Source: Phytohabitans maris
GTDB lineage: Bacteria > Actinomycetota > Actinomycetes > Mycobacteriales > Micromonosporaceae
NCBI RefSeq assembly: GCF_031085175.1
Contig: NZ_JAVHUY010000048.1
Location: 1-64,000, forward strand
DNA: 64,000 nt
Direction: 5' to 3'
Positions 16,531 to 25,112 of the stretch are shown here, in pieces (the first letter of the stretch is position 1; each line of letters opens with the position of its first letter). Under the pieces are notes generated by a model that ran no database searches, was not told the DNA's origin, and worked only from the letters and a program-made list of their open reading frames with translations. A program made the translations under genes and the position numbers.

Positions 16531-17352
16531 CTACCTCGCGGCCCGGTCGCGGTCGCGGCGGCTCGGATCGGTGATGCGTCCCATCAGGCTGACCGTCGCG
16601 CGGCGGGTGAGCACGCGGACGGCGTTCGCGCCGAGGCGGTTGCCTCGGCCGTCGATGGCGCTGGGACCCGGGTCGCGCCGGTCGAGGTGGGCCAGTGCGG
16701 TGGCCACGACGGCCTCGGGTGTGCGCATCCGTGCCCCGGCGGTCGCGTCGTCGGTGCCGACGACCTGGTTGAACTCGGTGCTCGTCGCGCCGGGGGAGAG
16801 GGCGAACGCGGTGATCCCGGTGCCGCGGAGCTCCGCCCAGAGCGCCTCGCTGAAGCTGAGCACGAACGCCTTCGAGGCGCCGTAGACGGCCATCCGTGGC
16901 GACGGAGCGTAGGCGGCCATGCTGGCGACATTGATGACGAAGCCGCCTCCCGCCGCGCGGATCTGCGGCAGGAACGCCGCCGTGAGCTGGACCGGCGCGG
17001 AGACGTTGACGGCGATCTCCCGGGCCAGCAGCTCCGGGTCCTCCCCGGCGAACGGGCCGAAGGAGCCGAAGCCGGCGTTGTTGACGAGGCTGGTGACGCG
17101 GACGCCGCGCTGAGCTACCGCGGCGCGCAGGTCCGCGCCGGGCGACGGGACCGACAGGTCGAACGGGATCGTGTGCACGGTGACGCCGTGGCGGTCGCGC
17201 AGCTCGGTCGCGAGCCTTTCGAGCCGGTCGGCGCGGCGGGCGACGAGGACGAGGTCTGCCCCGCGGGCGGCGAGGGCGATCGCGAAGCCGCGGCCGATGC
17301 CGGAGCTCGCGCCGGTGACCAGGACCGTCTGGGCGTCGTAGGCGATTGCCAT
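16531..17352 (-). CDS. Short-chain dehydrogenase/reductase (SDR)
   Basis: The 273-residue classical SDR has the NAD(P) motif TGASSGIGRG, the structural NNAGFGSFG and the active-site Ser in INVASMAAY. The catalytic YGASK and SPGATSTEF follow. The basic VARRADRL after strand 2 suggests NADP(H). The C-terminal part resembles the DltE/YqjQ group. It is divergent from a TetR gene with a 19-base palindrome between them, so it is probably the regulated target. The substrate is unknown. Confidence 0.85.
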   Translation of the reverse strand: MAIAYDAQTVLVTGASSGIGRGFAIALAARGADLVLVARRADRLERLATELRDRHGVTVHTIPFDLSVPSPGADLRAAVAQRGVRVTSLVNNAGFGSFGPFAGEDPELLAREIAVNVSAPVQLTAAFLPQIRAAGGGFVINVASMAAYAPSPRMAVYGASKAFVLSFSEALWAELRGTGITAFALSPGATSTEFNQVVGTDDATAGARMRTPEAVVATALAHLDRRDPGPSAIDGRGNRLGANAVRVLTRRATVSLMGRITDPSRRDRDRAAR

Positions 17353-17370
17353 GTCGACACCATACGCCAG

Positions 17371-17389
17371 CCTGGCACCCAGTGCCAGG
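17371..17389. promoter_or_regulatory. Perfect palindrome between SDR and TetR genes (likely TetR operator)
   Basis: CCTGGCAC-CCA-GTGCCAGG has perfect 8-base arms with a 3-base spacer. It sits 18 bases upstream of the SDR start and 25 bases upstream of the TetR start, the expected place for a TetR operator acting on both divergent promoters. Binding is inference from position and symmetry. Confidence 0.65.
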
Positions 17390-17414
17390 ATGACATTTCG
17401 TGTACGGTCGGCTC

Positions 17415-17996
17415 ATGGCGAAGATGACCGCATGGGAGCGCCAGCGCACGGCGCTCCGCGCGGAGATCTCCGCCGCGGCGTGCGCGCTCTTCGTCCAGCG
17501 GGGCTTCGAGGCGACGACCGTCGACCAGATCGTCGAGACGGTCGGGATATCGCGGCGGTCGTTCTTCCGCTACTTCGGCAGCAAGGAGGATGTGCTGCTG
17601 GGCGACCTGGCCGCCCGTGGCGACGCCGTCGCGCGGGCGCTCGCCGAGCGCCCCGACGCCGAAGACCCCTGGGCCGCGTTACGCGCGGCGATGATCGCCG
17701 CGCAGCCCGAGACCTTCAACGACCCCGTGGCCGACCTCGCCATCGCCCGCATGATGCACGAGACCCCGTCGTTGCGCGCCCGCCTCTTCGAGAAACGCCA
17801 GCACTGGCGCGACGCGCTCGTGCCACTCGTCGCCCAGCGCGTCGACGGCCCCGACGCCGAGTTCACCGCTTCGGCGATCGTCTCCGCGGTGCTGTGCTGC
17901 GTCGACACCGCGTCCGACGCCTGGGTCGCCGCCGACGGCGAGGCTGACATGCTCGCCCTCTACGACAGGGCGGTCGCCGCGATCAGGGCCGGCTGA
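17415..17996 (+). CDS. TetR-family transcriptional regulator
   Basis: The 193-residue protein has the N-terminal TetR helix-turn-helix (RAEISAAACALFVQRGFEATTVDQIVETVGISRRSFFRYFGSKEDVL). It also has a variable all-helical C-terminal ligand domain with two adjacent Cys (VLCCVDTASDAW). ATG 17415 is preferred over 17400 because it starts a usual-length leader. It probably represses the divergent SDR gene and itself through the palindrome at 17371-17389. The inducer is unknown. Confidence 0.85.
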   Translation: MAKMTAWERQRTALRAEISAAACALFVQRGFEATTVDQIVETVGISRRSFFRYFGSKEDVLLGDLAARGDAVARALAERPDAEDPWAALRAAMIAAQPETFNDPVADLAIARMMHETPSLRARLFEKRQHWRDALVPLVAQRVDGPDAEFTASAIVSAVLCCVDTASDAWVAADGEADMLALYDRAVAAIRAG

Positions 17997-18170
17997 GACC
18001 GTGGCGGGGACGCCGGGACGGGCAGGCCCGCGTGCGCGCAGTTCGGCGGCGAGAGCGGTGGCGGCATCGCCTCGCGGAGTGGCGCCGGCGGCCCGAAGTT
18101 CCACATCGGACAGCTGGACCGAACCGCCCCCGGGACCGGTCAGGGCGGGCGATGACCGCGCCCGCGCGGC

Positions 18171-18397
18171 CTATCGGGCGTCCCGGCCGGCCGACCCGAC
18201 GGCGCGGTGGAAGAGCTGCCGCGCCGCGCTGGTCAGCCGGGCGGCGTCGTCCATGCCGTCGCGGTGCCAGACGCGGTCGAAGGCGCGGTGCAGCGCGCTG
18301 CACAACAAGGCGGCGGTGAGCTCCGGATCGTCGACGTGGTAGGCCCCGGCGGCGATGCCACCGGTGATCAGATCGGTGAGGCTGGCGACCATGTCGC
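18171..18397 (-). pseudogene. TetR regulator remnant (C-terminal domain only)
   Basis: Read on the minus strand, the frame ends [42 protein letters not shown] and ARLTSAARQLFHRAVG before TAG at 18171. This matches the last two or three helices of a TetR ligand domain. The helix-turn-helix and the first half of the protein are absent. At about 18398 the sequence turns directly into the tail of an ABC exporter gene on the other strand. The fragment cannot encode a working regulator. Confidence 0.65.
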
Positions 18398-18517
18398 GGT
18401 GTCGTCCTCGACCACGGCCGCGTGGCCGAGGTCGGCACGCACGAGCAGTTGCTCGCCCGCGACGACCGCTACGCCCGCCTGATGGCCGGTCAGCTGAGCG
18501 CACCGCCATCTCGTTGA
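18398..18517 (+). pseudogene. ABC multidrug exporter remnant (last 39 codons)
   Basis: The plus strand encodes [20 protein letters not shown] followed by [13 protein letters not shown] and a TGA at 18515-18517. This is the characteristic end of an ABCB/MsbA-type half-transporter: after the H-loop, an I(V)VLxxGRVxExGTHxELL block and an aromatic Tyr-Ala-Arg-Leu tail. All membrane helices, Walker A, signature and Walker B sequences are missing. Its last 28 bases overlap the 3' end of the P-type ATPase gene on the opposite strand. Confidence 0.7.
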
Positions 18518-20448
18518 CGCGAGGCGCGGCTCGCCGGCCATGCGCCGGAGCGGAGCAGGCGTAACCCGTTGAGCGCCACGATGACCGTGGAGCCCTCGTG
18601 ACCGGCCACGCCGAGGGGGAGTGGCAGGTGGCCGGCGATGTCCCAGGTGGCGAGTACGGCGATGACGGTGGCGGCGACGGCCAGGTTGGCCTTGACGTAG
18701 CGGCGGGCGCGGCGGGACAGCGCGACCAGTGCGGGGATGGCGGCGAGATCGTCCCTTACCAGGACCGCGTCGGCCGTCCGCAACGCCAGGTCCGATCCGG
18801 CCCCGCCCATGGCGATCCCGGCGTGCGCGGCCGCGAGGGCGGGTGCGTCGTTGACGCCGTCGCCGACCGCGAGGAGCCGTACGCCACGTTCCCGCAGCTG
18901 GCGTACGACGGCGAGTTTGTCCTGGGGGAGCAGGTCGGCGCGCACGTCGCGGATGCCCACCTCGGCGGCGACGCGCGCGGCGGCCGCCGGGTTGTCGCCG
19001 GTGAGCAGGAGCGGTGGCTGTCCGATGAGGACGGTGAGCCGTCCCACCGCCTCGGCCGCCTCCGGCCGGAGGGTGTCGGTGAGGCCGAGTACACCGGCCG
19101 GCGTGCCGTCGACCGCCACGACGACGGTGGTGTGTCCGCTGGCTCGCAGCTCCGCGACCTCGGCGCAGGCGCCGGTCGGGCGGCCGACGGTCACCGTGTG
19201 TCCGTCCACCCGCGCCGAGACGCCGTGCCCAGGAGTCGAGGTGAAGTTCGTCGCGGCGGGGATGGGCCGGCTGGTGCGGCGGGCCGCGGCCACGACGGCG
19301 GCGGCGAGTGGGTGTTCGCTGGAGTGCTCGGCGGCCGCCGCCAGGGCGAGCAGCCGGTCGGGTTCGCGCACCGGACCGTCCGGGAAGAGCCGGACGGTGG
19401 CCATTCGCGGTGCGCCCACGGTGAGGGTCCCGGTCTTGTCCAGCGCGACCAGGCCGGTCTCGGCGAGCCGCTCCATCGCCACGGCGGACTTGACCAGTAC
19501 ACCGTTGCGGCCGGCGGTGGCGATCGCGGCCAGCAGCGGCGGCATCGTGGCCAGTACCACGGCGCACGGCGATGCGACGATCATGAAGGTCATCGCGCGC
19601 AGCAGCGCGTCGGTGAGCCCGTCGCCGAAGGCGAGCGGCACACCGAACAGGGCGAGGGTGGCGACCACGACGCCGACCGAGTAGCGCTGCTCGACCTTCT
19701 CGATGAACAGTTGCGTCGGTGCCTTCGTCGCCGAGGCCTCTTCGACCATCGCCACGATGCGGGCGACCACGCTTTCGCCGGCCGGCTTGTCCACCCGGAC
19801 GCGCAGCGCGCCGGTGCCGTTGAGGGTGCCGGCGTACACCTCGTCGCCCGCCCCTTTCGGCACGGGCAGCGGCTCGCCGGTGATGGTCGCCTGGTCGACG
19901 TCGCCGGCCCCGTCGACCACCGTGCCGTCGGCGCCGATCCGCTCGCCCGGACGTACCAGGAGCGTGTCGCCGACGGCCAGCGTGGCGGTGTCGACCCGCT
20001 CCTCGCCGGTCGGGGTCAGGCGGGTGGCGTGCGGTGGGGCGAGGTCCAGCAGGCTGTGCACCGAGTCGGCGGTACGCCGGGTGGCGTACGCCTCCAGGGC
20101 GCCGGAGGTGGCGAAGATGACGATCAGCAACGCCCCGTCGAAGACCTGCCCGACGCCGGCCGCCCCGATCGCCGCGGCCACCATCAGCAGGTCCACGTCG
20201 AGCGTCCGCGCCCGCAGCGCGCGCAGTCCGGCCAGGCCGGGCGCCCAGCCGCCGGCGACGTAGCAGGCCAGGTACAGCGCCCACCACGCCCATGCCGGAC
20301 CGCCGGCCAGATGGAACACCGCGCCGGCGGCGAACAGCGCCGTGGCCAGCGTCGCCCACCGCACCTCGACCAGGGACCACAGCGGGGTACGGCGTGCCGG
20401 CGAGGCGGCTGGCCGGGTGACGGTTGGTTCCTGGGTAGCGACCACCAC
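18490..20448 (-). CDS. P1B-4-type heavy-metal translocating ATPase
   Basis: The 652-residue P-type ATPase has the actuator TGEP (190-193), phosphorylation loop DKTGTLT (337-343), HP motif [10 protein letters not shown] and hinge GDGVNDAP. There is no N-terminal metal-binding domain. The transmembrane metal motifs are SPC (293-295) and HEGST (617-621) rather than CPC. This pair defines the P1B-4 group (CtpD, CtpJ, CoaT), which exports Co(II) and, in some cases, Fe(II), Zn(II) or Ni(II). An ArsR/SmtB-type regulator is divergent from it. It should sit in the cytoplasmic membrane as an exporter. The exact metal cannot be read from sequence. Confidence 0.9.
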   Translation of the reverse strand: MVVATQEPTVTRPAASPARRTPLWSLVEVRWATLATALFAAGAVFHLAGGPAWAWWALYLACYVAGGWAPGLAGLRALRARTLDVDLLMVAAAIGAAGVGQVFDGALLIVIFATSGALEAYATRRTADSVHSLLDLAPPHATRLTPTGEERVDTATLAVGDTLLVRPGERIGADGTVVDGAGDVDQATITGEPLPVPKGAGDEVYAGTLNGTGALRVRVDKPAGESVVARIVAMVEEASATKAPTQLFIEKVEQRYSVGVVVATLALFGVPLAFGDGLTDALLRAMTFMIVASPCAVVLATMPPLLAAIATAGRNGVLVKSAVAMERLAETGLVALDKTGTLTVGAPRMATVRLFPDGPVREPDRLLALAAAAEHSSEHPLAAAVVAAARRTSRPIPAATNFTSTPGHGVSARVDGHTVTVGRPTGACAEVAELRASGHTTVVVAVDGTPAGVLGLTDTLRPEAAEAVGRLTVLIGQPPLLLTGDNPAAAARVAAEVGIRDVRADLLPQDKLAVVRQLRERGVRLLAVGDGVNDAPALAAAHAGIAMGGAGSDLALRTADAVLVRDDLAAIPALVALSRRARRYVKANLAVAATVIAVLATWDIAGHLPLPLGVAGHEGSTVIVALNGLRLLRSGAWPASRASRQRDGGALS

Positions 20449-20458
20449 GAGGGCACAA

Positions 20459-20480
20459 TACCTGCGCAGTCATGCAGATA
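20459..20480. promoter_or_regulatory. Candidate ArsR/SmtB operator between metal ATPase and arsR
   Basis: TACCTGC (20459-20465) and GCAGATA (20474-20480) form a 7-base inverted repeat with one mismatch and an 8-base spacer. It lies only 10 bases from the ATPase start and about 35 bases from the regulator start, where a metal-responsive repressor would block both promoters. The assignment rests on symmetry and position. Confidence 0.5.
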
Positions 20481-20514
20481 CGCAAGTAGCTGAGTGGTGA
20501 GATAGGCTGCGGGC

Positions 20515-20898
20515 GTGCACACCTCGTTACCGGACTTCCGCATGCCCAACGAGGAGCAGGTCCACCTCGCCGCCGAGAGCTTCCGGCTGCTCGCCGACCC
20601 GACCCGGATCAAGATTCTCTGGGCGCTGCTGCAGGGCGAGTCGTCGGTCGCCTGCCTGGCCGAGCTGGTCGGCGCCGCCCCGACCGCGGTCAGCCAGCAT
20701 CTGGCCAAGCTGCGCCTCGCCGGCCTGGTGCGCGGCCGGCGGGAGGGCACGTTCGTCTACTACTCCGCGGCCGATGTCCACGTGCGACACCTGCTCGACG
20801 AGGCGCTCTTCCACGCCGACCACGCCGACCGCGACCTGCCCGACCACCCCAGCGGTGACCTGTCCGCTCACGCGACGGCCGGCTCACGGCCGTCCTGA
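20515..20898 (+). CDS. ArsR/SmtB-family metal-responsive repressor
   Basis: The 127-residue winged-helix protein has the HTH core SVACLAELVGAAPTAVSQHLAKLRLAGLVRGRREGTFVYYS and an N-terminal helix FRLLADPTRIKILWALL. It lacks the ELCVCD alpha-3 Cys pair, keeping only one Cys (VACLAE). The C terminus is rich in His and Asp (HVRHLLDEALFHADHADRDLPDH), consistent with alpha-5-type binding of Ni, Co or Zn as in NmtR/KmtR. The start is GTG 20515. It is divergent from the P1B-4 ATPase, which it probably represses until metal binds. Confidence 0.88.
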   Translation: MHTSLPDFRMPNEEQVHLAAESFRLLADPTRIKILWALLQGESSVACLAELVGAAPTAVSQHLAKLRLAGLVRGRREGTFVYYSAADVHVRHLLDEALFHADHADRDLPDHPSGDLSAHATAGSRPS

Positions 20899-21001
20899 AG
20901 ACGAATAGCCGTATCGCGTCGAACCCGGTGCCGTTCGCGGTGGCTGGGCGGCATTGCCTAGGATCGCTGTCTGACGGCCGCCTCATCGAGGGGATTCTCC
21001 G

Positions 21002-21778
21002 ATGATCGATCCCAAAATCGACGAAACCCGGCCGAGTAGTGCGCGGGTGTGGAACTACCTGCTGGAGGGCAAGGACAACTTCGCCGTCGACCGGGAGCTG
21101 GGCGAGGCGCTCCGCTCGGCGCACCCGGGGATCGTGGCGGTCGCCCAGGCGCAGCGGAGGTTTCTCATCCAGGCGGTCACGCTGCTCGCCGGTGAGGTGG
21201 GCATCCGGCAGTTCCTCGACATCGGCACCGGCCTCCCGACGGCCGACAACACCCACGAGGTCGCGCAGCGGGTGGCGCCCGAGTCGCGGATCGTGTATGT
21301 CGACAACGATCCGCTCGTACTGGCGCACGCCCGCGCGCTGCTGACGAGTTCGCCCGAGGGGGCGACCGCGTATGTCGACTCCAACGTGGAGGATCCCGAG
21401 CGGATCCTGAGCGAGGCCGCCCGGACGCTCGACTTCGGCAAGCCCGTGGCCCTGACCATGATCGGCATCCTGGGCAACGTCGCCGACTACGCCGAGGCCC
21501 GCTCGATCGTCGAGCGGCTGCTCGCCGCCGTGCCGTCGGGTAGCTACCTGGCGGTCAGCGACGGAACGAGCACCAGCGCGCAGAGCGTGGAGAGCCAGCG
21601 GATCGCCAACCAGAGCGGCCACCCGTACAACCTGCGCACGCCCGAGGAGATCGGCGCCTACTTCGAGGGCCTGGAGCTGCTCGAGCCGGGCGTGGTGTCG
21701 ACCTCGCTGTGGCGGCCGCAGCCGGGCACGGAACCGGCTCACCTCGACGTGTACTGCGCGGTGGGCCGCAAGCCCTGA
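21002..21778 (+). CDS. DUF574/Methyltransf_19-family SAM-dependent methyltransferase
   Basis: The 258-residue protein begins with the family signature PKIDETRPSSARVWNYLLEGKDNFAVDRE. It continues with RRFLIQAVTLLAGEVGIRQFLDIGTGLPTADNTHEVAQ and a SAM-binding strand IVYVDNDPLVLAHARALL. This family is greatly expanded in filamentous actinobacteria and is presumed to methylate small molecules; no general substrate is established. The length is typical. It is separated from the metal genes by about 100 bases and from the MFS gene by about 180, so it is probably a single-gene unit. Confidence 0.88.
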   Translation: MIDPKIDETRPSSARVWNYLLEGKDNFAVDRELGEALRSAHPGIVAVAQAQRRFLIQAVTLLAGEVGIRQFLDIGTGLPTADNTHEVAQRVAPESRIVYVDNDPLVLAHARALLTSSPEGATAYVDSNVEDPERILSEAARTLDFGKPVALTMIGILGNVADYAEARSIVERLLAAVPSGSYLAVSDGTSTSAQSVESQRIANQSGHPYNLRTPEEIGAYFEGLELLEPGVVSTSLWRPQPGTEPAHLDVYCAVGRKP

Positions 21779-21818
21779 CGCCGGCGTCGTCCGCGTTGGC
21801 GCACCCGGGGAACCGCTC

Positions 21819-21854
21819 TTGAGTCACGGCATGACTATGGTTAGGCTGCCCTAA
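21819..21854 (+). promoter_or_regulatory. Promoter with DtxR/IdeR-type iron box upstream of the MFS gene
   Basis: The 19 bases at 21836-21854 (TATGGTTAGGCTGCCCTAA) match the iron-box consensus TTAGGTTAGGCTAACCTAA at 15 positions. A plausible promoter, TTGAGT (21819-21824), 17 bases, TAGGCT (21842-21847), places the box over the -10 element. That geometry suits repression by iron-loaded IdeR/DmdR. A second box lies at 25094-25112. Confidence 0.72.
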
Positions 21855-21962
21855 AGAAGACAGCCTGTCATAAAGGCATGCGTGACGCGTGCCGAGCCGG
21901 TTGGGGGCGCGCGCCCTGCCCGCCGGGCAGGCGTGCCGTACCCCCGAACCGGAGAGGCCGCG

Positions 21963-23519
21963 ATGCAGGGTCAGGGAATGCCCGTGGCGGTGGAGCTTTC
22001 ACCCGCGTCGGTAACGGCGCGGCGGCGCTGGACCGTGGCCGTCGCCTCGCTGTCGGCGGCGTTGATGACGCTCGACGTCACCATCGTGAACGTCGCGCTG
22101 CCCCAGATCGAAGGAGGTCTGGGCGCCGGCCTCGACGGTCTACAGTGGATCGTGAACGCCTACACGTTGGCTTTCGCGGCGCTGCTGCTCTCGGTCGGTT
22201 CGCTGTCCGACCGCGTGGGCCGGCGGCGCATCTTCGCCCTCGGCGTCGCCGTCTTCACCGGCGCCTCCCTGGGCTGTGCCCTGGCCCCGGGCACCGCCAC
22301 CCTCGTGGTTGCCCGCACCGTGCAGGGCGTCGGCGGCGCGCTCGTGATGGGTACCGGCCTGGCACTGATCGCCGCGGCCTACGCGGGCACCGAAGCGCGC
22401 GCCCGCAACACCGCGATCGGGCTCTTCGCCGCCGGCGGAGCGGCGGCCGCCGCACTCGGCCCGCTCGTCGGCGGGCTCGTCGTCGACGCGTGGGGCTGGC
22501 GCTACATCTTCGTGCTCAACCTGCCGCTCGGTCTGGCCATCCTGCTCGCCACGTGGCTGCGGCTGACCGAGTCGAAGGCCGAGAACGGCCGGCACCGGCT
22601 GGATCTGGCCGGCCTCGTCCTCGCCGCCGCGATGCTGTTCGGCCTCAACTACGCGCTGCTCACCGGCCCGCTCGACGGCTGGTCCAGTACACCGGTGGTG
22701 GCCGCGCTGGTGGCGGCCGGTGCCCTCACTGCCGCGTTCCTGTTCGTACAGTGGCGCCGTGGCGAGGCGGCCATGCTCGACCTGAGACTGTTCCGGATCC
22801 GGTCGTTCACCGGCGCCATCCTCGTCACGTACGCGGCCCGGCTGGTCAGCTTCGGCCTGCTGCCGTTCCTGGTCCTGTGGCTCAGCGGCATGCTGGGCTA
22901 CGGCCCGTTCCAGATCGGCCTGCGGTTGCTGCTGCTGTCGATCACGATGATCGTCGTGGCCCCGTTGAGCGGCGCGCTGACCCGGCGCGTCCCCGTGCAC
23001 GTGCTGATGGCGCTCGGCATGGCGCTCACCGGCGCCGGCGCGCTGGCGATGACCACCATCGAACCCGGCGACGGCTGGACCGCGGCCGCCCCCGGCCTGC
23101 TGCTGCTCGGCGCCGGAGCGGGCCTGGCCGCCCCCCACCTGCTCGGCGTGGCGGTCGGTGTCGTCCCGCCCGAACGCGCCGGCATGGCCTCCGGCGCCGC
23201 GAACACGTTCTTCCCCCTCGGCACCGCCTCCGGCGTCGCGCTCTACGGCGCGGTACTGGCCCACCAGGTCGACCGCCACCTGACCGACGCCGGATCGGCC
23301 CTGGAGCCGGCTGCCGCCGAACGGGTGCGGGCGCTGGTCACCTCCGGACGCTTCGACGCGCTCGCCGCCCTGCCCGGACCGGTCCGGCAGGCCGCGGAGG
23401 CCGGCTTCACCAGCGGGCTCTCCGCCATGCTGACGATCGCCGGCGTCGCCGCCCTCCTGGCCGCCCTGGCGAGCCTGCTGCTGATCCGCGGCGCCGACCA
23501 GCATCAGGCCTCCGGGTGA
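21963..23519 (+). CDS. MFS exporter, DHA2 (14-helix) family
   Basis: The 518-residue protein has the DHA2/EmrB-like pattern. Helix 1 carries LMTLDVTIVNVALPQIEGGL (motif D1). LSDRVGRRRIFALGV is motif A and VARTVQGVGGALVMG is motif B. GLFAAGGAAAAALGPLVGGLVVDAWGWRYIFVLNLP is motif C. It should be a proton-coupled drug or siderophore exporter in the inner membrane. Regulation by an iron box just upstream favours a siderophore-related or iron-linked role, which is inference. ATG 21963 is preferred; 21978 is an alternative. The TetR gene follows after 25 bases. Confidence 0.88.
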   Translation: MQGQGMPVAVELSPASVTARRRWTVAVASLSAALMTLDVTIVNVALPQIEGGLGAGLDGLQWIVNAYTLAFAALLLSVGSLSDRVGRRRIFALGVAVFTGASLGCALAPGTATLVVARTVQGVGGALVMGTGLALIAAAYAGTEARARNTAIGLFAAGGAAAAALGPLVGGLVVDAWGWRYIFVLNLPLGLAILLATWLRLTESKAENGRHRLDLAGLVLAAAMLFGLNYALLTGPLDGWSSTPVVAALVAAGALTAAFLFVQWRRGEAAMLDLRLFRIRSFTGAILVTYAARLVSFGLLPFLVLWLSGMLGYGPFQIGLRLLLLSITMIVVAPLSGALTRRVPVHVLMALGMALTGAGALAMTTIEPGDGWTAAAPGLLLLGAGAGLAAPHLLGVAVGVVPPERAGMASGAANTFFPLGTASGVALYGAVLAHQVDRHLTDAGSALEPAAAERVRALVTSGRFDALAALPGPVRQAAEAGFTSGLSAMLTIAGVAALLAALASLLLIRGADQHQASG

Positions 23520-23544
23520 GGCCGGGCGTGCTACGTATGCTGCG

Positions 23545-24216
23545 GTGGTGGGTGAGCCGAGCAGGATCGGCAGGCGCACGGGCCGGCCACGGACCCTGGA
23601 CGCCGAGCAGATCGTCGCCGCCGCGCGGGCGGTCGGCGTGGCCGACTTCACCATGCCCGCGGTCGCGAGCCGGCTCGGCGTGAGCCACTCGACCCTGTAC
23701 CGCTACTTCGCCGACCGGGACGGACTCGCCCTCGCCGCCATCAACCAGATCGTCGCCGAGTGCCGGTGGCCGGCGCCGGCGGGCGACTGGCGTGCGGCGG
23801 TCACCGAGTTCGCCGACGCGCTGTGGTCCGCGTTCGAGCGCAACCCGGGCCTGGCCCGGGCGTCCTGGGAAGCCAGCACGATCCCGGACGCGGTGGTCCC
23901 CGTCCTCCACGCCCTGGGCGCGCACGTCGTCGCGCACGGATTCACCCCGCGGGACGCGGTCCTGCTGTTGGACTTCGTCTCGGATCTGGCGCTGAGCACC
24001 TTCGTCCTGATGGGCCACCTGGACCGCCCGGCCGCATCGACGCCAGGTTCGCCGTCGGTACGCGAGAGCTACCAGTCCGGGCTGGGCCGGATCCCGCTCC
24101 TCGGATCGGCGATCCCGGCGGAGATCTGGCACGGCCGCGGCTGGTTCGACGAAAAGCTGACCATCTTCCTCGACGGGTTCGCCGTCCGCCAGGAGGCGCG
24201 AAACCGGGACGCCTAG
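23545..24216 (+). CDS. TetR-family transcriptional regulator
   Basis: The 223-residue protein has GRPRTLDAEQIVAAARAVG, then the helix-turn-helix MPAVASRLGVSHSTLYRYFADRDGLA and a TetR_C-type helical domain. GTG 23545 or 23548 is the start. It lies 25 bases after the MFS gene and is probably co-transcribed, which suggests it controls the exporter in addition to the iron box. The stop codon TAG at 24214 forms the first bases of a long inverted repeat. Confidence 0.85.
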   Translation: MVGEPSRIGRRTGRPRTLDAEQIVAAARAVGVADFTMPAVASRLGVSHSTLYRYFADRDGLALAAINQIVAECRWPAPAGDWRAAVTEFADALWSAFERNPGLARASWEASTIPDAVVPVLHALGAHVVAHGFTPRDAVLLLDFVSDLALSTFVLMGHLDRPAASTPGSPSVRESYQSGLGRIPLLGSAIPAEIWHGRGWFDEKLTIFLDGFAVRQEARNRDA

Positions 24217-24273
24217 GGCCTGTATCAAAGAGTTTGCCGGCGCAGCCCGGCAAGGAACCTGATACAGGCCCTA
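24214..24273. repeat. Nested 60-bp palindrome (terminator or small mobile repeat)
   Basis: The outer arms TAGGGCCTGTATCA (24214-24227) and TGATACAGGCCCTA (24260-24273) are perfect over 14 bases. The inner arms TTGCCGG (24234-24240) and CCGGCAA (24247-24253) are perfect over 7. It lies between two convergent genes and could terminate both. Its reverse strand shares a 20-base block and a similar TAGGSCCTGTWTC end with 39466-39508, so it may also be a member of a dispersed MITE- or REP-like family. Confidence 0.6.
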
Positions 24274-24275
24274 AG

Positions 24276-25064
24276 CTAAGGCGTCGCCGATCCGGTGGGG
24301 CCGGGGCGGTCCTCGGCGCCGCCGTGCTGGCAGCGGTGGAACAGGATCGGGTGGAGGAAGTGCGCCAGGCGGTGCCGGCTTCGCATCGCCACGGGGAAGT
24401 CCAGCCGGAGACACCGGGGCCGGGCCGCGGCGGGGTCCAGGGCCACGACGAAGCCGTACTGGTCCAGTCGTACCGGTAGGGGCAGAGCGGGAACCCGGAT
24501 GCCCGCCGCGGCGAGCGAGTCGGCGAGGAAGCCGCCGATCTCGGCGGCGTGGTGTTTGGCCAGATCGACGAGCAGATCCTTCTCCTCGTCGTGCAACGGG
24601 TCGGGACCCGAGCCCCGATAGTCGTCGACGTCGATGCGATGGAGGGTGCCGTCGAGCCCGAGGCGGACCTGGCGGACGTCGAGCCGGTAGAGACAGACGC
24701 CCTGGCCGACGTCGAACAGGCCGGCGGCGGGGTTTCCGTCGGCGAAGTCGAGGACGGCCTGCCGGATGGCGCCGGGCGCCACGGGGCGGACCGGGCCGAG
24801 GACCGTGGCGCGGCCGAGGCTCGGCGCGTTGTCGAAGGGCGGTGCGTCGTCCACCGTGAGGGCGCCGAGGGGTCCGTCCGGGCCATGGTTTCCGCGCAGC
24901 TGGGCGCCGAGCGGGCTGCCGTCCGGGACCAGCAGGAGCGGGTCGCCATGAGGGTCGGTGGCATGGACGGTCTCGTGGTCGTCGGCCCGCCCGCTGATCC
25001 GCAAGGTGGCGGGCAGCCGGCCGTGCAGCAGCGTGCGAGCGATCTCCTCGACCTTCGGACCCAC
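24276..25064 (-). CDS. HugZ-like / DUF2470-domain protein (iron-regulated, putative heme-related)
   Basis: The 262-residue protein has an N-terminal split-barrel like the pyridoxamine-oxidase-fold heme proteins (VEEIARTLLHGRLPATLRISG to ATVLGPVRPVAPGAI). A DUF2470-like C-terminal part follows (VDDYRGSGPDPLHDEEKDLLVDLAKHHAAEIGGFLADSL). Relatives such as HugZ and HutZ bind or degrade heme. A strong iron box sits 30 bases upstream of the GTG start at 25064, which supports expression under iron limitation. Heme binding itself is not provable by eye. The long C-terminal extension (after about residue 215) is unassigned. Confidence 0.7.
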   Translation of the reverse strand: MGPKVEEIARTLLHGRLPATLRISGRADDHETVHATDPHGDPLLLVPDGSPLGAQLRGNHGPDGPLGALTVDDAPPFDNAPSLGRATVLGPVRPVAPGAIRQAVLDFADGNPAAGLFDVGQGVCLYRLDVRQVRLGLDGTLHRIDVDDYRGSGPDPLHDEEKDLLVDLAKHHAAEIGGFLADSLAAAGIRVPALPLPVRLDQYGFVVALDPAAARPRCLRLDFPVAMRSRHRLAHFLHPILFHRCQHGGAEDRPGPTGSATP

Positions 25065-25093
25065 GGTGACCTCCCGACCAGAGGGCGGCGATG

Positions 25094-25112
25094 CAAGGTT
25101 AGGCTACCCTAA
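25094..25112 (-). promoter_or_regulatory. DtxR/IdeR-type iron box upstream of the HugZ-like gene
   Basis: CAAGGTTAGGCTACCCTAA matches the consensus TTAGGTTAGGCTAACCTAA at 16 of 19 positions. It lies about 30 bases upstream of the GTG at 25064 on the minus strand, where bound iron repressor would cover the promoter. Confidence 0.8.
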
